NCBI RefSeq assembly: GCF_014831675.1 | Contig: NZ_VJXY01000004.1 | Location: 124,001 to 188,000, forward strand | Reading direction: 5' to 3' | Length of the DNA stretch: 64,000 nt | Origin: Komarekiella delphini-convector SJRDD-AB1 | Lineage (GTDB): Bacteria; Cyanobacteriota; Cyanobacteriia; Cyanobacteriales; Nostocaceae | In this document: in pieces, positions 45,096 through 53,023 of the stretch | Layout of the letters: every line of letters begins with the position of its first letter | How positions within the stretch are numbered: the stretch's first letter is position 1 | The notes under the pieces: generated by a model | The model's input: the letters and a program-made list of their open reading frames with translations, nothing else | What the model was told of the DNA's origin: nothing | Databases searched by the model: none | Position numbers and translations under genes: made by a program

Positions 45096-45779
45096 ATGAA
45101 TCGATTCAATCACAAAACACTTGAGCTAGTCGAACATCATCCAGAGTCTTTATCGACGAAAAATTATTCTCATCTCACTGTAAAAAGTGAATCCGAAGTT
45201 GCTGGAGGTCAGTTTCATCTCGTTATGCAACAAATTGGTTTAGGGCTAGCAGTCGAACCTTTCTTAAAGGAATACCCCCAAATTAATAACTGGGTTGATA
45301 AGGTAAAACCTTTTATAAACATTCTTGGAAACAAACAATGGAGCGCCCAACTTCAATATTTATATCACGATATCCTTCTCTATAGCGAGTGCGACCTCAT
45401 TATCTATGGTGAAAATCAAGTAGTTGGGTTTGACTGGACAATTCAAAAACCTCTGAACTTTGAAATCCTTGAGAGCAAGTGGCAAACCCAATTGAGATTA
45501 TTTCTCCTTCACGAACGAAGTGGAATGCCATTAGAACAAATTAGCCTAGTTTACTTGTTCATAAATACTGATAGTATCTATCAGTTTACTTATTCTGATA
45601 AGAAACATTTGGCTTTCAAAGAACGGTTAGAAGAAACACTCGCTCCTTTTATAGGAGACAACAATGAAAAGAAACATTTAGCCGATAAAATAACTCCTCA
45701 AGAAGCACATGATAAATGGCTGGCAAGAGAAATATCAACTACAGAATATTTAGCAGCAATTCCTGAAGTGGAATTATGA
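45096..45779 (+). CDS. PD-(D/E)XK nuclease superfamily protein (RecB-like)
   Basis: 227 residues. The signature is GGQFHLVMQQIGLGLAVEPF, then LYSECDLIIYGENQVVGFDW (metal-binding D strand and D/E-W) and ESKWQTQLRLFLLHERSG (Q motif). This is a known cyanobacterial PD-(D/E)XK type with a RecB-like core. The C-terminus carries KLADKITPQEAHDKW-like helices. It starts a run of four genes with coupled spacing including an N6-adenine-type methyltransferase, so a DNA-processing module is likely. Confidence 0.7.
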   Translation: MNRFNHKTLELVEHHPESLSTKNYSHLTVKSESEVAGGQFHLVMQQIGLGLAVEPFLKEYPQINNWVDKVKPFINILGNKQWSAQLQYLYHDILLYSECDLIIYGENQVVGFDWTIQKPLNFEILESKWQTQLRLFLLHERSGMPLEQISLVYLFINTDSIYQFTYSDKKHLAFKERLEETLAPFIGDNNEKKHLADKITPQEAHDKWLAREISTTEYLAAIPEVEL

Positions 45780-46126
45780 ATCCAACAGAATTAAATATCA
45801 CCAAAATCGAACTCACTTCTAACAATGGTTGGACGCTCAATATCCTCTCACACCGGGTAGCAACTATTACTGCTCCCTTGGGAAACCGAAAAACCAGCTA
45901 TTTCGGGTTCGATACCAAAGAACAAGCCGAAAAATTTAGAGATTGGCTTCTCCGAAAAAACAAATGTAGTAGTGCAGTTATCCGTCACTCAGAACGATTA
46001 GCTACTGAATGGGAGGTAAAAACTTGGAATGTACCAACCTCCCTAATTCTTAAATGCGCCGTTAAAGATTTAAAGGAATCTAGCAATGCAACTATCTCTA
46101 CTGAATCTGTCTTACAACGAGGATAA
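45776..46126 (+). CDS. Hypothetical protein (116 aa)
   Basis: ATG 45776 overlaps the previous stop by 4 bases. The first 80 residues are a compact alpha/beta unit (LNILSHRVATITAPLGNRKT; FGFDTKEQAEKFRDWLLRKN), the rest is polar. It overlaps the methyltransferase start by 41 bases. No family recognised. Confidence 0.5.
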   Translation: MNPTELNITKIELTSNNGWTLNILSHRVATITAPLGNRKTSYFGFDTKEQAEKFRDWLLRKNKCSSAVIRHSERLATEWEVKTWNVPTSLILKCAVKDLKESSNATISTESVLQRG

Positions 46127-47138
46127 CTCATCACTAGATATTTTCAATATTCCTAACTTAGAAAAAGCAGAAGCTCTCCGCAAGCTAGCTGCCTCAATAC
46201 AGTCAACTATTGACCAAAAGAAAAATCCTGCTATTGGAAATCAAAGGGCAACAAAGCGCCGTAAAACCATAGCTCAAGGCATAATCCAAGAAGGGATTGA
46301 ACTTGAGATTATCCAGTCTTGGCTATTTGCGATCGCACAAATGTGGGAAACAGGAAATATCCCACCAATACTACGCGGTATATCTCGTAAATCACAGGTG
46401 GAAGTGCTATTTAGGATTTCTCAAAGTGGAGAAACTAGCCAGAAAGTCCAAGAAATACTAGAAGGCGAATATTACCAAGACTGGGTAAAATCTCTCAGTC
46501 GCGCAGGGTTAAATACATCAGGCGAAATCATATCAGCAATAACAGCAATTCAACAGGTAGTAAAACCTGAAGCAATTGATACTACCAAACAACAACTTAA
46601 TAAGCTTGAGTTAGAAATCATTGGTATGAAATCTGGAGATTTCTTCCCTACTCCCAAACCAGTCTGTCAACGGCTTGTTCAACTGGCAGATATTGAACCA
46701 AATTGGCGAATTTTAGAGCCTAGCGCTGGTAGCGGAAATATTGCTGAGTATATCACTAAAACCTACTCCAATGTTCAACTAGAGGTAGTTGAGGTGAATT
46801 ACAACCTACGACAAATTCTAGAACTAAAAGGATTTAATCTCGTAGGGAAAAACTTTCTGGAGTTTAACCCCAGTCATTTATACAATGCCTGTATCATGAA
46901 TCCTCCATTTTGCGAACTTGTCGAGCATATCTATCAAGCTTGGAAGTTAATTACATCAGGTGGTGTATTAGTTTCAGTCGTCCCTGAATCGGTTTTCTTC
47001 AACCGGAAGTATCAAAGCTTCAAAGAGTGGCTACAGAGTAATAAGAGCTATGTCGAGTTGGTAGATAAAGATGCCTTTTTGAGTTCAAATAACCCTACAA
47101 ATGTAGCTACTAGAATCGTCAAAATAATTAAACCATAG
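46086..47138 (+). CDS. Class I SAM-dependent DNA methyltransferase (N6-adenine type)
   Basis: 350 residues. The methyltransferase part has SGDFFPTPKPVCQRLVQLA, motif I ILEPSAGSGNIAEYI and motif IV NPPF (N6-adenine type). The N-terminal 170 residues are helical with a basic patch (RATKRRKTIAQG), possibly a DNA-binding part. It begins MQLSLL, close to the clamp motif. No restriction partner is certain, although the PD-(D/E)XK gene at 45096 is close. It may be an orphan or phage-type methylase. Confidence 0.75.
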   Translation: MQLSLLNLSYNEDNSSLDIFNIPNLEKAEALRKLAASIQSTIDQKKNPAIGNQRATKRRKTIAQGIIQEGIELEIIQSWLFAIAQMWETGNIPPILRGISRKSQVEVLFRISQSGETSQKVQEILEGEYYQDWVKSLSRAGLNTSGEIISAITAIQQVVKPEAIDTTKQQLNKLELEIIGMKSGDFFPTPKPVCQRLVQLADIEPNWRILEPSAGSGNIAEYITKTYSNVQLEVVEVNYNLRQILELKGFNLVGKNFLEFNPSHLYNACIMNPPFCELVEHIYQAWKLITSGGVLVSVVPESVFFNRKYQSFKEWLQSNKSYVELVDKDAFLSSNNPTNVATRIVKIIKP

Positions 47139-47152
47139 TGTACTACAAGCGT

Positions 47153-47356
47153 ATGGCGTACTGCCAAATTGATGAAACTAGGTATGTCACGTACATCTTC
47201 CCTAAATGGGGAAAGTATACGAGATACAAAACCCTTACACAGCAAGAATTAGAACTAGCAGTTACTAAGTGCAAGCTTGCTGGTTGGAAAGTCAGTAATG
47301 TCACCAAACTTACTAATAAAATGCTTGAAATTAAACCCCAACGAACAAGGAGATAA
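47153..47356 (+). CDS. Small basic hypothetical protein (67 aa)
   Basis: ATG 47153 (GTG 47138 would overlap the previous stop). A small basic protein with two Tyr-rich strands (MAYCQIDETRYVTYIFPKWG) and a helix (LTQQELELAVTKCKLAG) ending in an Arg-rich tail. No family recognised. It precedes 47359 by 2 bases and belongs to the same unit. Confidence 0.45.
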   Translation: MAYCQIDETRYVTYIFPKWGKYTRYKTLTQQELELAVTKCKLAGWKVSNVTKLTNKMLEIKPQRTRR

Positions 47357-47358
47357 AT

Positions 47359-47706
47359 ATGGCAATTGAAACTATTGCTTCCTACAGATTTATTCCTGGT
47401 AAAGATAGTCACATAACAACTTATGGCGCACCTGAAGAACAAACAGTTGCAATTCACAATTCAAACACAACATCTGTGTCACTAACTTTCACAACTGAAA
47501 ATACATCTGTTCTTAGACAAATCATCATCAATCTTCAGCAAATCTATCAGACACTTTTAAATACCAAAACTGGAATTATTCAGGAAGACACTTACATGAA
47601 CAACTTTACCGAATTAAAGAAAGAGTGCATTGAGAACAGCACTGCAATAGGGTTTCCTTCCACAAGCGATTGTGAGGTTTTCTCGATTAAAGATTCTAAA
47701 GTTTAA
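47359..47706 (+). CDS. Hypothetical protein (115 aa)
   Basis: 115 residues with a beta-rich first half (ASYRFIPGKDSHITTYGAPE; SVSLTFTTENTSVL) and a helical second half (RQIIINLQQIYQTLLNTK). An AAGGAGATA-type ribosome site precedes ATG 47359. No family recognised. It ends before a rho-independent terminator at 47754. Confidence 0.5.
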   Translation: MAIETIASYRFIPGKDSHITTYGAPEEQTVAIHNSNTTSVSLTFTTENTSVLRQIIINLQQIYQTLLNTKTGIIQEDTYMNNFTELKKECIENSTAIGFPSTSDCEVFSIKDSKV

Positions 47707-47753
47707 ATGATGAAACCTGTATCTAAATAGCGAAAAATTAATAAATATTTCAA

Positions 47754-47785
47754 GTCGTCTTTATAACAGACGATTTTTATTTTTT
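47754..47785 (+). terminator. Rho-independent terminator
   Basis: TCGTCT (47755-47760) and AGACGA (47768-47773), then a T run. The next leader motif follows directly. Confidence 0.65.
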
Positions 47786-47827
47786 ACAACGGCTTTTTGC
47801 TTGACGCATTAAAAATTGATTTCAATT
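47786..47827 (+). promoter_or_regulatory. Leader motif copy 8 with hairpin
   Basis: ACAAC (47786-47790), TTGACGCA (47801-47808), then AATTGA and TCAATT (47814-47819, 47822-47827). ATG 47838 is 29 bases after the core. Confidence 0.5.
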
Positions 47828-47837
47828 AATTAAAATT

Positions 47838-48821
47838 ATGGCAAGAAATCAAACAAAGCCTACTACTGAAGAAAGCACAGTCTCAGAGTCTGAACCTCCT
47901 CAACAAACCGTTCAGAATGGGGCAAACATACAAAAGCGTAAATCAGCTATTTCTAAATTTGCCAATCCTGAGTACAATGCGCCGATTAGCAATATCTGCA
48001 TCTGCCAAGTCATCAACCACATGGAAGCAGAAAAAGTTGGGTTGTTTATAAAAGATAAATATTTAGCAGCAATTAACTGGCAAGGACAAGAACCAACACA
48101 CAAGCACACCTTCTCCAGTGGTACGCCAGAAATGGGAGTATTGTTGCAATCGCCCAGAATGCACATTCTTGATGTTTCTCCCAGATATATTGAACAGCGC
48201 GATGATGGCAAAATTGTGGGGGTGTACGAATCACCTGATGGGTACGAAATGTACCAAGCACTCGGCAAAGATGCCGCAGTATTGAGACGATTCTACTTGT
48301 TGCAACTTGTCGATGAAAATAATAACAACCTGCATTCAGTACCAATTGTCTTATCAATCAAAGGCGTTGCATCATCAAAATTTGGCGAGGCTTACAAGCA
48401 ATTCCAACGCGAACTAGAGGTTGCATTCGCCCGATTTACTGATACAACTGTCGCTGAAAAACGTGCAGAGTTTCATCGCCTTGGTGCATTTCAACCCACC
48501 TTCACACCATCCCTTGAACCGAAAGAAGCAGTTAACCAAAGAGATAAATCTTGGGTAGCAGTTGTCACTTCCTACAAATCACCAAACCCCGATGGCAGCG
48601 ATTTTCTCGAATTCTTCTCAGAGGCCAAAGAAATCGATATCCAAACAACAATGCAGGCAAATCCCGAATTTTCTCACCGCATCGGTAAAACATCAACCGT
48701 TGTAGCAGAACATAACCGCCTCATAGGTGCAGCCGATATGCCAATAGCAGCACTTCCTCCTAGTACAGGAGGTCATGACTATACAGCATACAGTACTGAG
48801 ATGGAACAACTGCCTTACTAA
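47838..48821 (+). CDS. DUF5895 protein
   Basis: 327 residues matching the cyanobacterial DUF5895 family: after a polar N-terminus, ISNICICQVINHMEAEKVGL, then FSSGTPEMGVLLQSPRMHIL and a helical part (FGEAYKQFQRELEVAF), with a C-terminal RDKSWVAVVTSYKSPNPDGS. Function unknown; it is common in cyanobacterial replication or plasmid contexts, and here sits directly upstream of dnaN. Confidence 0.75.
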   Translation: MARNQTKPTTEESTVSESEPPQQTVQNGANIQKRKSAISKFANPEYNAPISNICICQVINHMEAEKVGLFIKDKYLAAINWQGQEPTHKHTFSSGTPEMGVLLQSPRMHILDVSPRYIEQRDDGKIVGVYESPDGYEMYQALGKDAAVLRRFYLLQLVDENNNNLHSVPIVLSIKGVASSKFGEAYKQFQRELEVAFARFTDTTVAEKRAEFHRLGAFQPTFTPSLEPKEAVNQRDKSWVAVVTSYKSPNPDGSDFLEFFSEAKEIDIQTTMQANPEFSHRIGKTSTVVAEHNRLIGAADMPIAALPPSTGGHDYTAYSTEMEQLPY

Positions 48822-48847
48822 AACAAACTACCTCATCTAAGCAAAAA

Positions 48848-48870
48848 GGGTGCTAGAAATAGCGCCCGTC
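48848..48870 (+). terminator. Hairpin after DUF5895 gene
   Basis: GGGTGCT (48848-48854) and AGCGCCC (48861-48867), no strong T run. It could be an attenuator before dnaN. Confidence 0.4.
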
Positions 48871-48901
48871 AAGGAATCATCCACTAAAAACCAAGTAACA
48901 A

Positions 48902-50236
48902 ATGAAACTAACAATTGAACAATCTAAACTCGCAGAAATTCTAGAAACCGCTTACCTCGCAATCAGTCCTAAACCCACTGACCCAATTTTAGGAAATATC
49001 TTACTGATTGCAGATGAAGACGGGATAGTATCAGCAACAGGTACAAACCTTAACCTCACAATTCATACTACAACCACCGCTAATGTCGAAATTTCAGGTC
49101 AGGTAGCACTCCCTGCCAAACTATTAACTGACACTGTTAATAATGTCAGAGGAGAAATTACCCTAGAAGTAGAAAACCAAGCCTGCATAATTACTCACAA
49201 TAGCGGTAAGTGCCGACTAATTGGGGGAAAATCTGACGAGTTCCCAACACTTCCCAAGGGGGAAAACCCGACGGAGATAAACTTAAGTGCCAAGAAACTC
49301 CAAGCTGCCCTTGAAGGGACACTCTATTGCGCCAGCAGCGACGAAACAAAGTTGGTTTTAACTGGTGTCAACTTTAAAATTGATACCAACAAGTGGCAAG
49401 CTGCTAGTACAAATAGTCACAAATTAGCGCTAGTAACAGGAACACTTGATAGCGAATATTCTGACCCAATCAACTTCACTGTTCCAGGTAAGTCACTTAG
49501 CGAGTTAAACAAAATTCTCTCTCAAAGCGCTGATACGAGCGTCTGCAATATTCTTCTATCAGATAGAACTATCGAGTTTAGCCTTCCTAATACAAAGCTC
49601 ATTTCCCGACTTCTGGAGGGAGAATATCCCAAAATCAATAGCTTGATTCCCCGGTCGTTTGAGTATGAATTTACATTAGAGCGCAAGGGATTTGAGAGCG
49701 CGCTGAAGCGGGTAAGTTATCTAGCCGAACGCAAGCAAAAGGTTGTCAAAATCCTCTGGGAATTGGAAGCTACACAGGCAACACTATACACCGAAGCTAC
49801 TGATATCGGGGATGCAGTTGACTCGGTACTGATGAAATCAGTAACTAGTAATTCAGAAAACATCAGTATTGGATTAAACATCGACTACCTGATCGAAGGA
49901 TTAAAGCATATCAGTACCGATGAAATCGTGGTGCGGTGCAACAAACCCACGCAACCAGTCATTGTCTGCCCGATGGGAGGGCTACTCAATCAGTTGTATC
50001 TGGTAATGCCTGTAGAAATCAAGCAGGGGTTTGAAAAGGTAAATAGCCAAAGTACAAAGGCAAAAGTTAGCACTCAAACTGAGTCTGGCACTGAAGAAGT
50101 AACAAATGTGGCACAGGCAACTGACGATAGTGAAACTCCTCAAATAGAAACGCCAACCGTAGTAGCGAAAGATACTAACAAAGGGAAGTCAACTTCACGA
50201 TCGCCACGAACGAAAAAAGAAGCGGCGACTGCCTAA
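48902..50236 (+). CDS. dnaN: DNA polymerase III beta sliding clamp with long C-terminal tail
   Basis: 444 residues. Three clamp domains are readable: an N-terminal one from KLTIEQSKLAEILETAYLAI, a middle one around PNTKLISRLLEGEYP (typical SRLLEGxYP), and a C-terminal one ending LYLVMPVEIK (M369-P370-V371), which normally terminates beta clamps as MPxRL. Here 73 residues follow (Ser/Thr/Lys-rich, low complexity). Since the clamp C-terminus helps shape the binding pocket, this tail is unusual. The clamp would tether the plasmid polymerase and other QLSLF-bearing proteins. Confidence 0.9.
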   Translation: MKLTIEQSKLAEILETAYLAISPKPTDPILGNILLIADEDGIVSATGTNLNLTIHTTTTANVEISGQVALPAKLLTDTVNNVRGEITLEVENQACIITHNSGKCRLIGGKSDEFPTLPKGENPTEINLSAKKLQAALEGTLYCASSDETKLVLTGVNFKIDTNKWQAASTNSHKLALVTGTLDSEYSDPINFTVPGKSLSELNKILSQSADTSVCNILLSDRTIEFSLPNTKLISRLLEGEYPKINSLIPRSFEYEFTLERKGFESALKRVSYLAERKQKVVKILWELEATQATLYTEATDIGDAVDSVLMKSVTSNSENISIGLNIDYLIEGLKHISTDEIVVRCNKPTQPVIVCPMGGLLNQLYLVMPVEIKQGFEKVNSQSTKAKVSTQTESGTEEVTNVAQATDDSETPQIETPTVVAKDTNKGKSTSRSPRTKKEAATA

Positions 50237-50248
50237 AAAATCAAACTT

Positions 50249-50269
50249 CCTACCAACCACACTGGTAGG
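50249..50269 (+). terminator. Hairpin between dnaN and dnaX
   Basis: CCTACCA (50249-50255) and TGGTAGG (50263-50269). No T run; may limit read-through or stabilise mRNA ends. Confidence 0.4.
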
Positions 50270-50302
50270 GAGTAAATAAAACACCCGTTTATCATCAAAA
50301 TT

Positions 50303-51664
50303 ATGTACCAACCACTACATCTCAAGTACCGCCCCCAGACCCTTAGTGAAGTAATCGGGCAGGAACATATCGTCCGCACTCTCATAAATGCGATACTCCC
50401 AGGAGGAAGTCACTCCGCGATCGCTAAACGCCCGCCTTCTCCTAAAGGAGACGCGCAAGGGACGGCGATCGCACTCCAGAGGATTGCACCCGCCTACCTA
50501 TTTAACGGCCCCAAAGGCACGGGCAAGACTAGCACCGCCCGCATCATGGCTAAATCCCTCAATTGCCAGTCAACCCAGGAGCCGACAACCAAGCCCTGCG
50601 GAGAATGCAACTCATGCAAGGGAATTACAGCCTCTTCTTCCTTGGATGTAACTGAGTTAGATGCTGCCAGCAATAGCGGGGTAGAAACAATCCGCGAGTT
50701 AATTTCCACTATCCAGTTTGCACCAGTTGAGGGAAGGTACAAAATTTTCATTATTGATGAATGTCATGCCCTAAGCAGTCAATCGTGGCAGGCGCTTCTC
50801 AAGACAATTGAAAATCCACCTCGTCATGTAGTTTTCATCTTCTGCACAACTGAAATACACAAGGTTCCTGAAACTATCATCTCGCGCTGTCAAAAGTTTG
50901 ATTTTAGGAGAGTAGGGCTAGAAACACTTGTTCAGTATTTATCAGAAGTTGCCCAGAACGAAAACATCAACATTAACGCAGCTGGTATTTGGGCGATCAT
51001 CAAGTCTTGTGGAGGTTTTATTCGCAACTGTCTTGTATTGCTCGATCAATTGAGCAACCTGGGAGTAGATGAAATCACACCAAACTGGGTTTGGGAATTA
51101 TCAGGTGTCGTTCCCGAACACGACCTACTTACCCTAACCGAAAATCTTGCTAAAGGGGAGGTAACAGCTAACTTACAAATCCTCCAAGACTTAATTGAGT
51201 ATGGCAAAAACCCATTCGTCATCTACTCAAGTTTAACTGGGTTTCTCAAAGACCTGCTAGTGGCTAAAACTGCTCCTGATAATAGACAAATTACTCAACT
51301 GGAGGAAGACACTTGGCAGGAACTCGTTACTATTTCTCAGATGTGGGAACTAACCCAGATTCAGGCAAGTATTGCCCTGTTAATGTCAAGACAACAGTTA
51401 ATGCGTGACTCGGAGGCAGCTAAACTTTGGTTGGAAGCGACACTCATTGAGTTAAGCAATATCAAAGAAGAAAAACAACCTTGGACTAATTGGAAAACAA
51501 TCCAAGATGCTATCAATTGGGGTAAAGAACAACTCCCACATTTATCCCAATCTGAACTCGAAAGGCATTGGAACAATCTTACTCCCATTAAAGGTAAAAA
51601 AGCACCTGCGTGGGTACAACTGGTACAAGAGCTTCAGATGAAGTCTCAATTACAAACTGCCTAA
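50303..51664 (+). CDS. dnaX: DNA polymerase III gamma/tau subunit
   Basis: 453 residues. LKYRPQTLSEVIGQEHIVRT, Walker A GPKGTGKT (69-76), a zinc site C88..C99..C102..C105, IIDECHALS (about 150-158) and TTEIHKVPETIISRCQKFDF with sensor 1. It loads the beta clamp and bridges the polymerase. Residues about 31-58 (ILPGGSHSAIAKRP onward) are an in-frame insert from a GC-rich short repeat; comparable DnaX proteins go straight from the INAL-like helix to RIAHAYLF. The C-terminus is short, nearer gamma than tau. Confidence 0.9.
   Translation: MYQPLHLKYRPQTLSEVIGQEHIVRTLINAILPGGSHSAIAKRPPSPKGDAQGTAIALQRIAPAYLFNGPKGTGKTSTARIMAKSLNCQSTQEPTTKPCGECNSCKGITASSSLDVTELDAASNSGVETIRELISTIQFAPVEGRYKIFIIDECHALSSQSWQALLKTIENPPRHVVFIFCTTEIHKVPETIISRCQKFDFRRVGLETLVQYLSEVAQNENININAAGIWAIIKSCGGFIRNCLVLLDQLSNLGVDEITPNWVWELSGVVPEHDLLTLTENLAKGEVTANLQILQDLIEYGKNPFVIYSSLTGFLKDLLVAKTAPDNRQITQLEEDTWQELVTISQMWELTQIQASIALLMSRQQLMRDSEAAKLWLEATLIELSNIKEEKQPWTNWKTIQDAINWGKEQLPHLSQSELERHWNNLTPIKGKKAPAWVQLVQELQMKSQLQTA
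50388..50478 (+). repeat. Short GC-rich repeat inserted in dnaX
   Basis: GCGATACTCCCAGGAGGAAG... to GGCGATCGCA; about 35 of the first 40 bases match a stretch of holB at 57162-57200. It includes HIP1 octamers and an inverted-repeat core (CCTTCTCCTAAAGGAGACG). Confidence 0.6.
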
Positions 51665-51696
51665 TTCAAATGTTCGTCACTTTGTAAAAACACTTA

Positions 51697-51730
51697 CTTT
51701 CCCCAATAAAAACTTTGGGGAAAGATTTTT
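51697..51730 (+). terminator. Rho-independent terminator
   Basis: CTTTCCCCAA (51697-51706) and TTGGGGAAAG (51715-51724), then a T run. It ends the dnaN-dnaX transcript. Confidence 0.75.
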
Positions 51731-51984
51731 TCAGACTTATTCAAAAATTACATTAAATATAATACACTTACATCTACAGCAATATCTACCTTGTGCAGCA
51801 AGCCTCAAGATTAATAAAGACTGTCCTGACTGGGAAGCAAAAAATTAAGATATCAAGTAATACCACAACAAAATTTAACAACTGGCATTCTGGAAGTATC
51901 TGATTAAAATTATGCCAGTTGAAGCAATTAGCCTTCGTACAGGACTTGAATTACCAGCAGCGAACAGACATTTGTGCAATTCTC
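51731..51984. other. Gap without a gene
   Basis: AT-rich sequence after the dnaX terminator. An open frame from 51912 overlaps the methyltransferase on the other strand and I treat it as spurious. Confidence 0.3.
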
Positions 51985-52809
51985 TTAACCTCTCACAGGT
52001 GCTTTGCGGGCAACATGAACAGCAGAAAGAAACTCAAGTTGCACACTATCTCCAATTTTTTCTAGCTTCTGGCGCAATCCTGCAAATAGTCGCTCTTCCG
52101 CTTGTGGCTCTAGTCCCCGATGGGTACTCAAAAGCTTGAGGTAGTCATCAATGCTATAGGTGACTTCACACGCAGTTTGCTCGACAACCAACTCTTGAAA
52201 ACAATTGGAGTCTAAAATCTCTTGTTCAAAACCCCTCAAAATCTCCGCTTGAACTTCCGCACCTTCGTATCGAACAAAGGAGGGTGCATAAGCTTGATAC
52301 ACTTCCTCTAGAACTTGGTAAACTTCGTATTTCGGTTCTGGGGTCAGATTCCATAGCAAAATAAGAAAACCATTATCGCACATTGCCGATGCTGTCTTGG
52401 TATATCTAATCTCTGGCGGTATCCAGTGAAAGGCATTAGCAGATAGAACGGCATTGAACTGTTTTGCTTCTAGTTCCCACTCCTCAAATGAAGTATTGCA
52501 AATTGTAACTTTTGGATATCGATCGCAGTTGTGTTGTGCCAAATGACAAAAATCCTGGTTTGGCTCAATACATGTCATTGAAAAACCAAATTGAGCAAAA
52601 GCCACCGTCGCATTTCCTGGGCCACAACCAACCTCAAGAATCGATGCATCTGAGTCAAGTTGGGCTAAAGCCACAGACCGATCAATTAGTTCCTTTGGAT
52701 AGTGCGGTCTTGCATTGTAATAAACATCAGCAACGGGAGAATACCAAGTCTTTCGCTGTTCCAAATCCATAGAAGCTCTGGCATTTATTTCTTGTCTAAA
52801 GTCTTGCAT
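51985..52809 (-). CDS. Class I SAM-dependent methyltransferase
   Basis: 274 residues. Motif I ILEVGCGPGNATVAFAQFGF, motif II-like MTCIEPNQDF, motif IV FNAVLSANAFHWIPPE, and the typical YYNARPHYPKELIDR lead-in. This is a small-molecule methyltransferase of the UbiE/TAM type; the substrate is unknown. It lies alone on the minus strand inside the replication block, so it is probably inserted cargo. ATG 52809 is the best start. Confidence 0.8.
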   Translation of the reverse strand: MQDFRQEINARASMDLEQRKTWYSPVADVYYNARPHYPKELIDRSVALAQLDSDASILEVGCGPGNATVAFAQFGFSMTCIEPNQDFCHLAQHNCDRYPKVTICNTSFEEWELEAKQFNAVLSANAFHWIPPEIRYTKTASAMCDNGFLILLWNLTPEPKYEVYQVLEEVYQAYAPSFVRYEGAEVQAEILRGFEQEILDSNCFQELVVEQTACEVTYSIDDYLKLLSTHRGLEPQAEERLFAGLRQKLEKIGDSVQLEFLSAVHVARKAPVRG

Positions 52810-53023
52810 AAGCTAGGGCGTGTCAGCGATGAAGTCCAATTTCATTTTAGAACCAGCAAGGGATCTGTCAAAATTTTTATTAATAACCACATATGCAGCC
52901 GCTTTCAATATTCGCCCTTCCTAATAATCTAAATATGATTTTTGAGGTATTTTTATTACCCAAAAAACCACCAACTAAACCACAAGGATTCATGCAAAAA
53001 AAAAGTAATTAATTTTGGAGATT

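Noticed and set aside
51912-52139. Plus-strand open frame over the methyltransferase
   Set aside because: It overlaps the end of a well-supported gene on the other strand, has no known motif and no good ribosome site.
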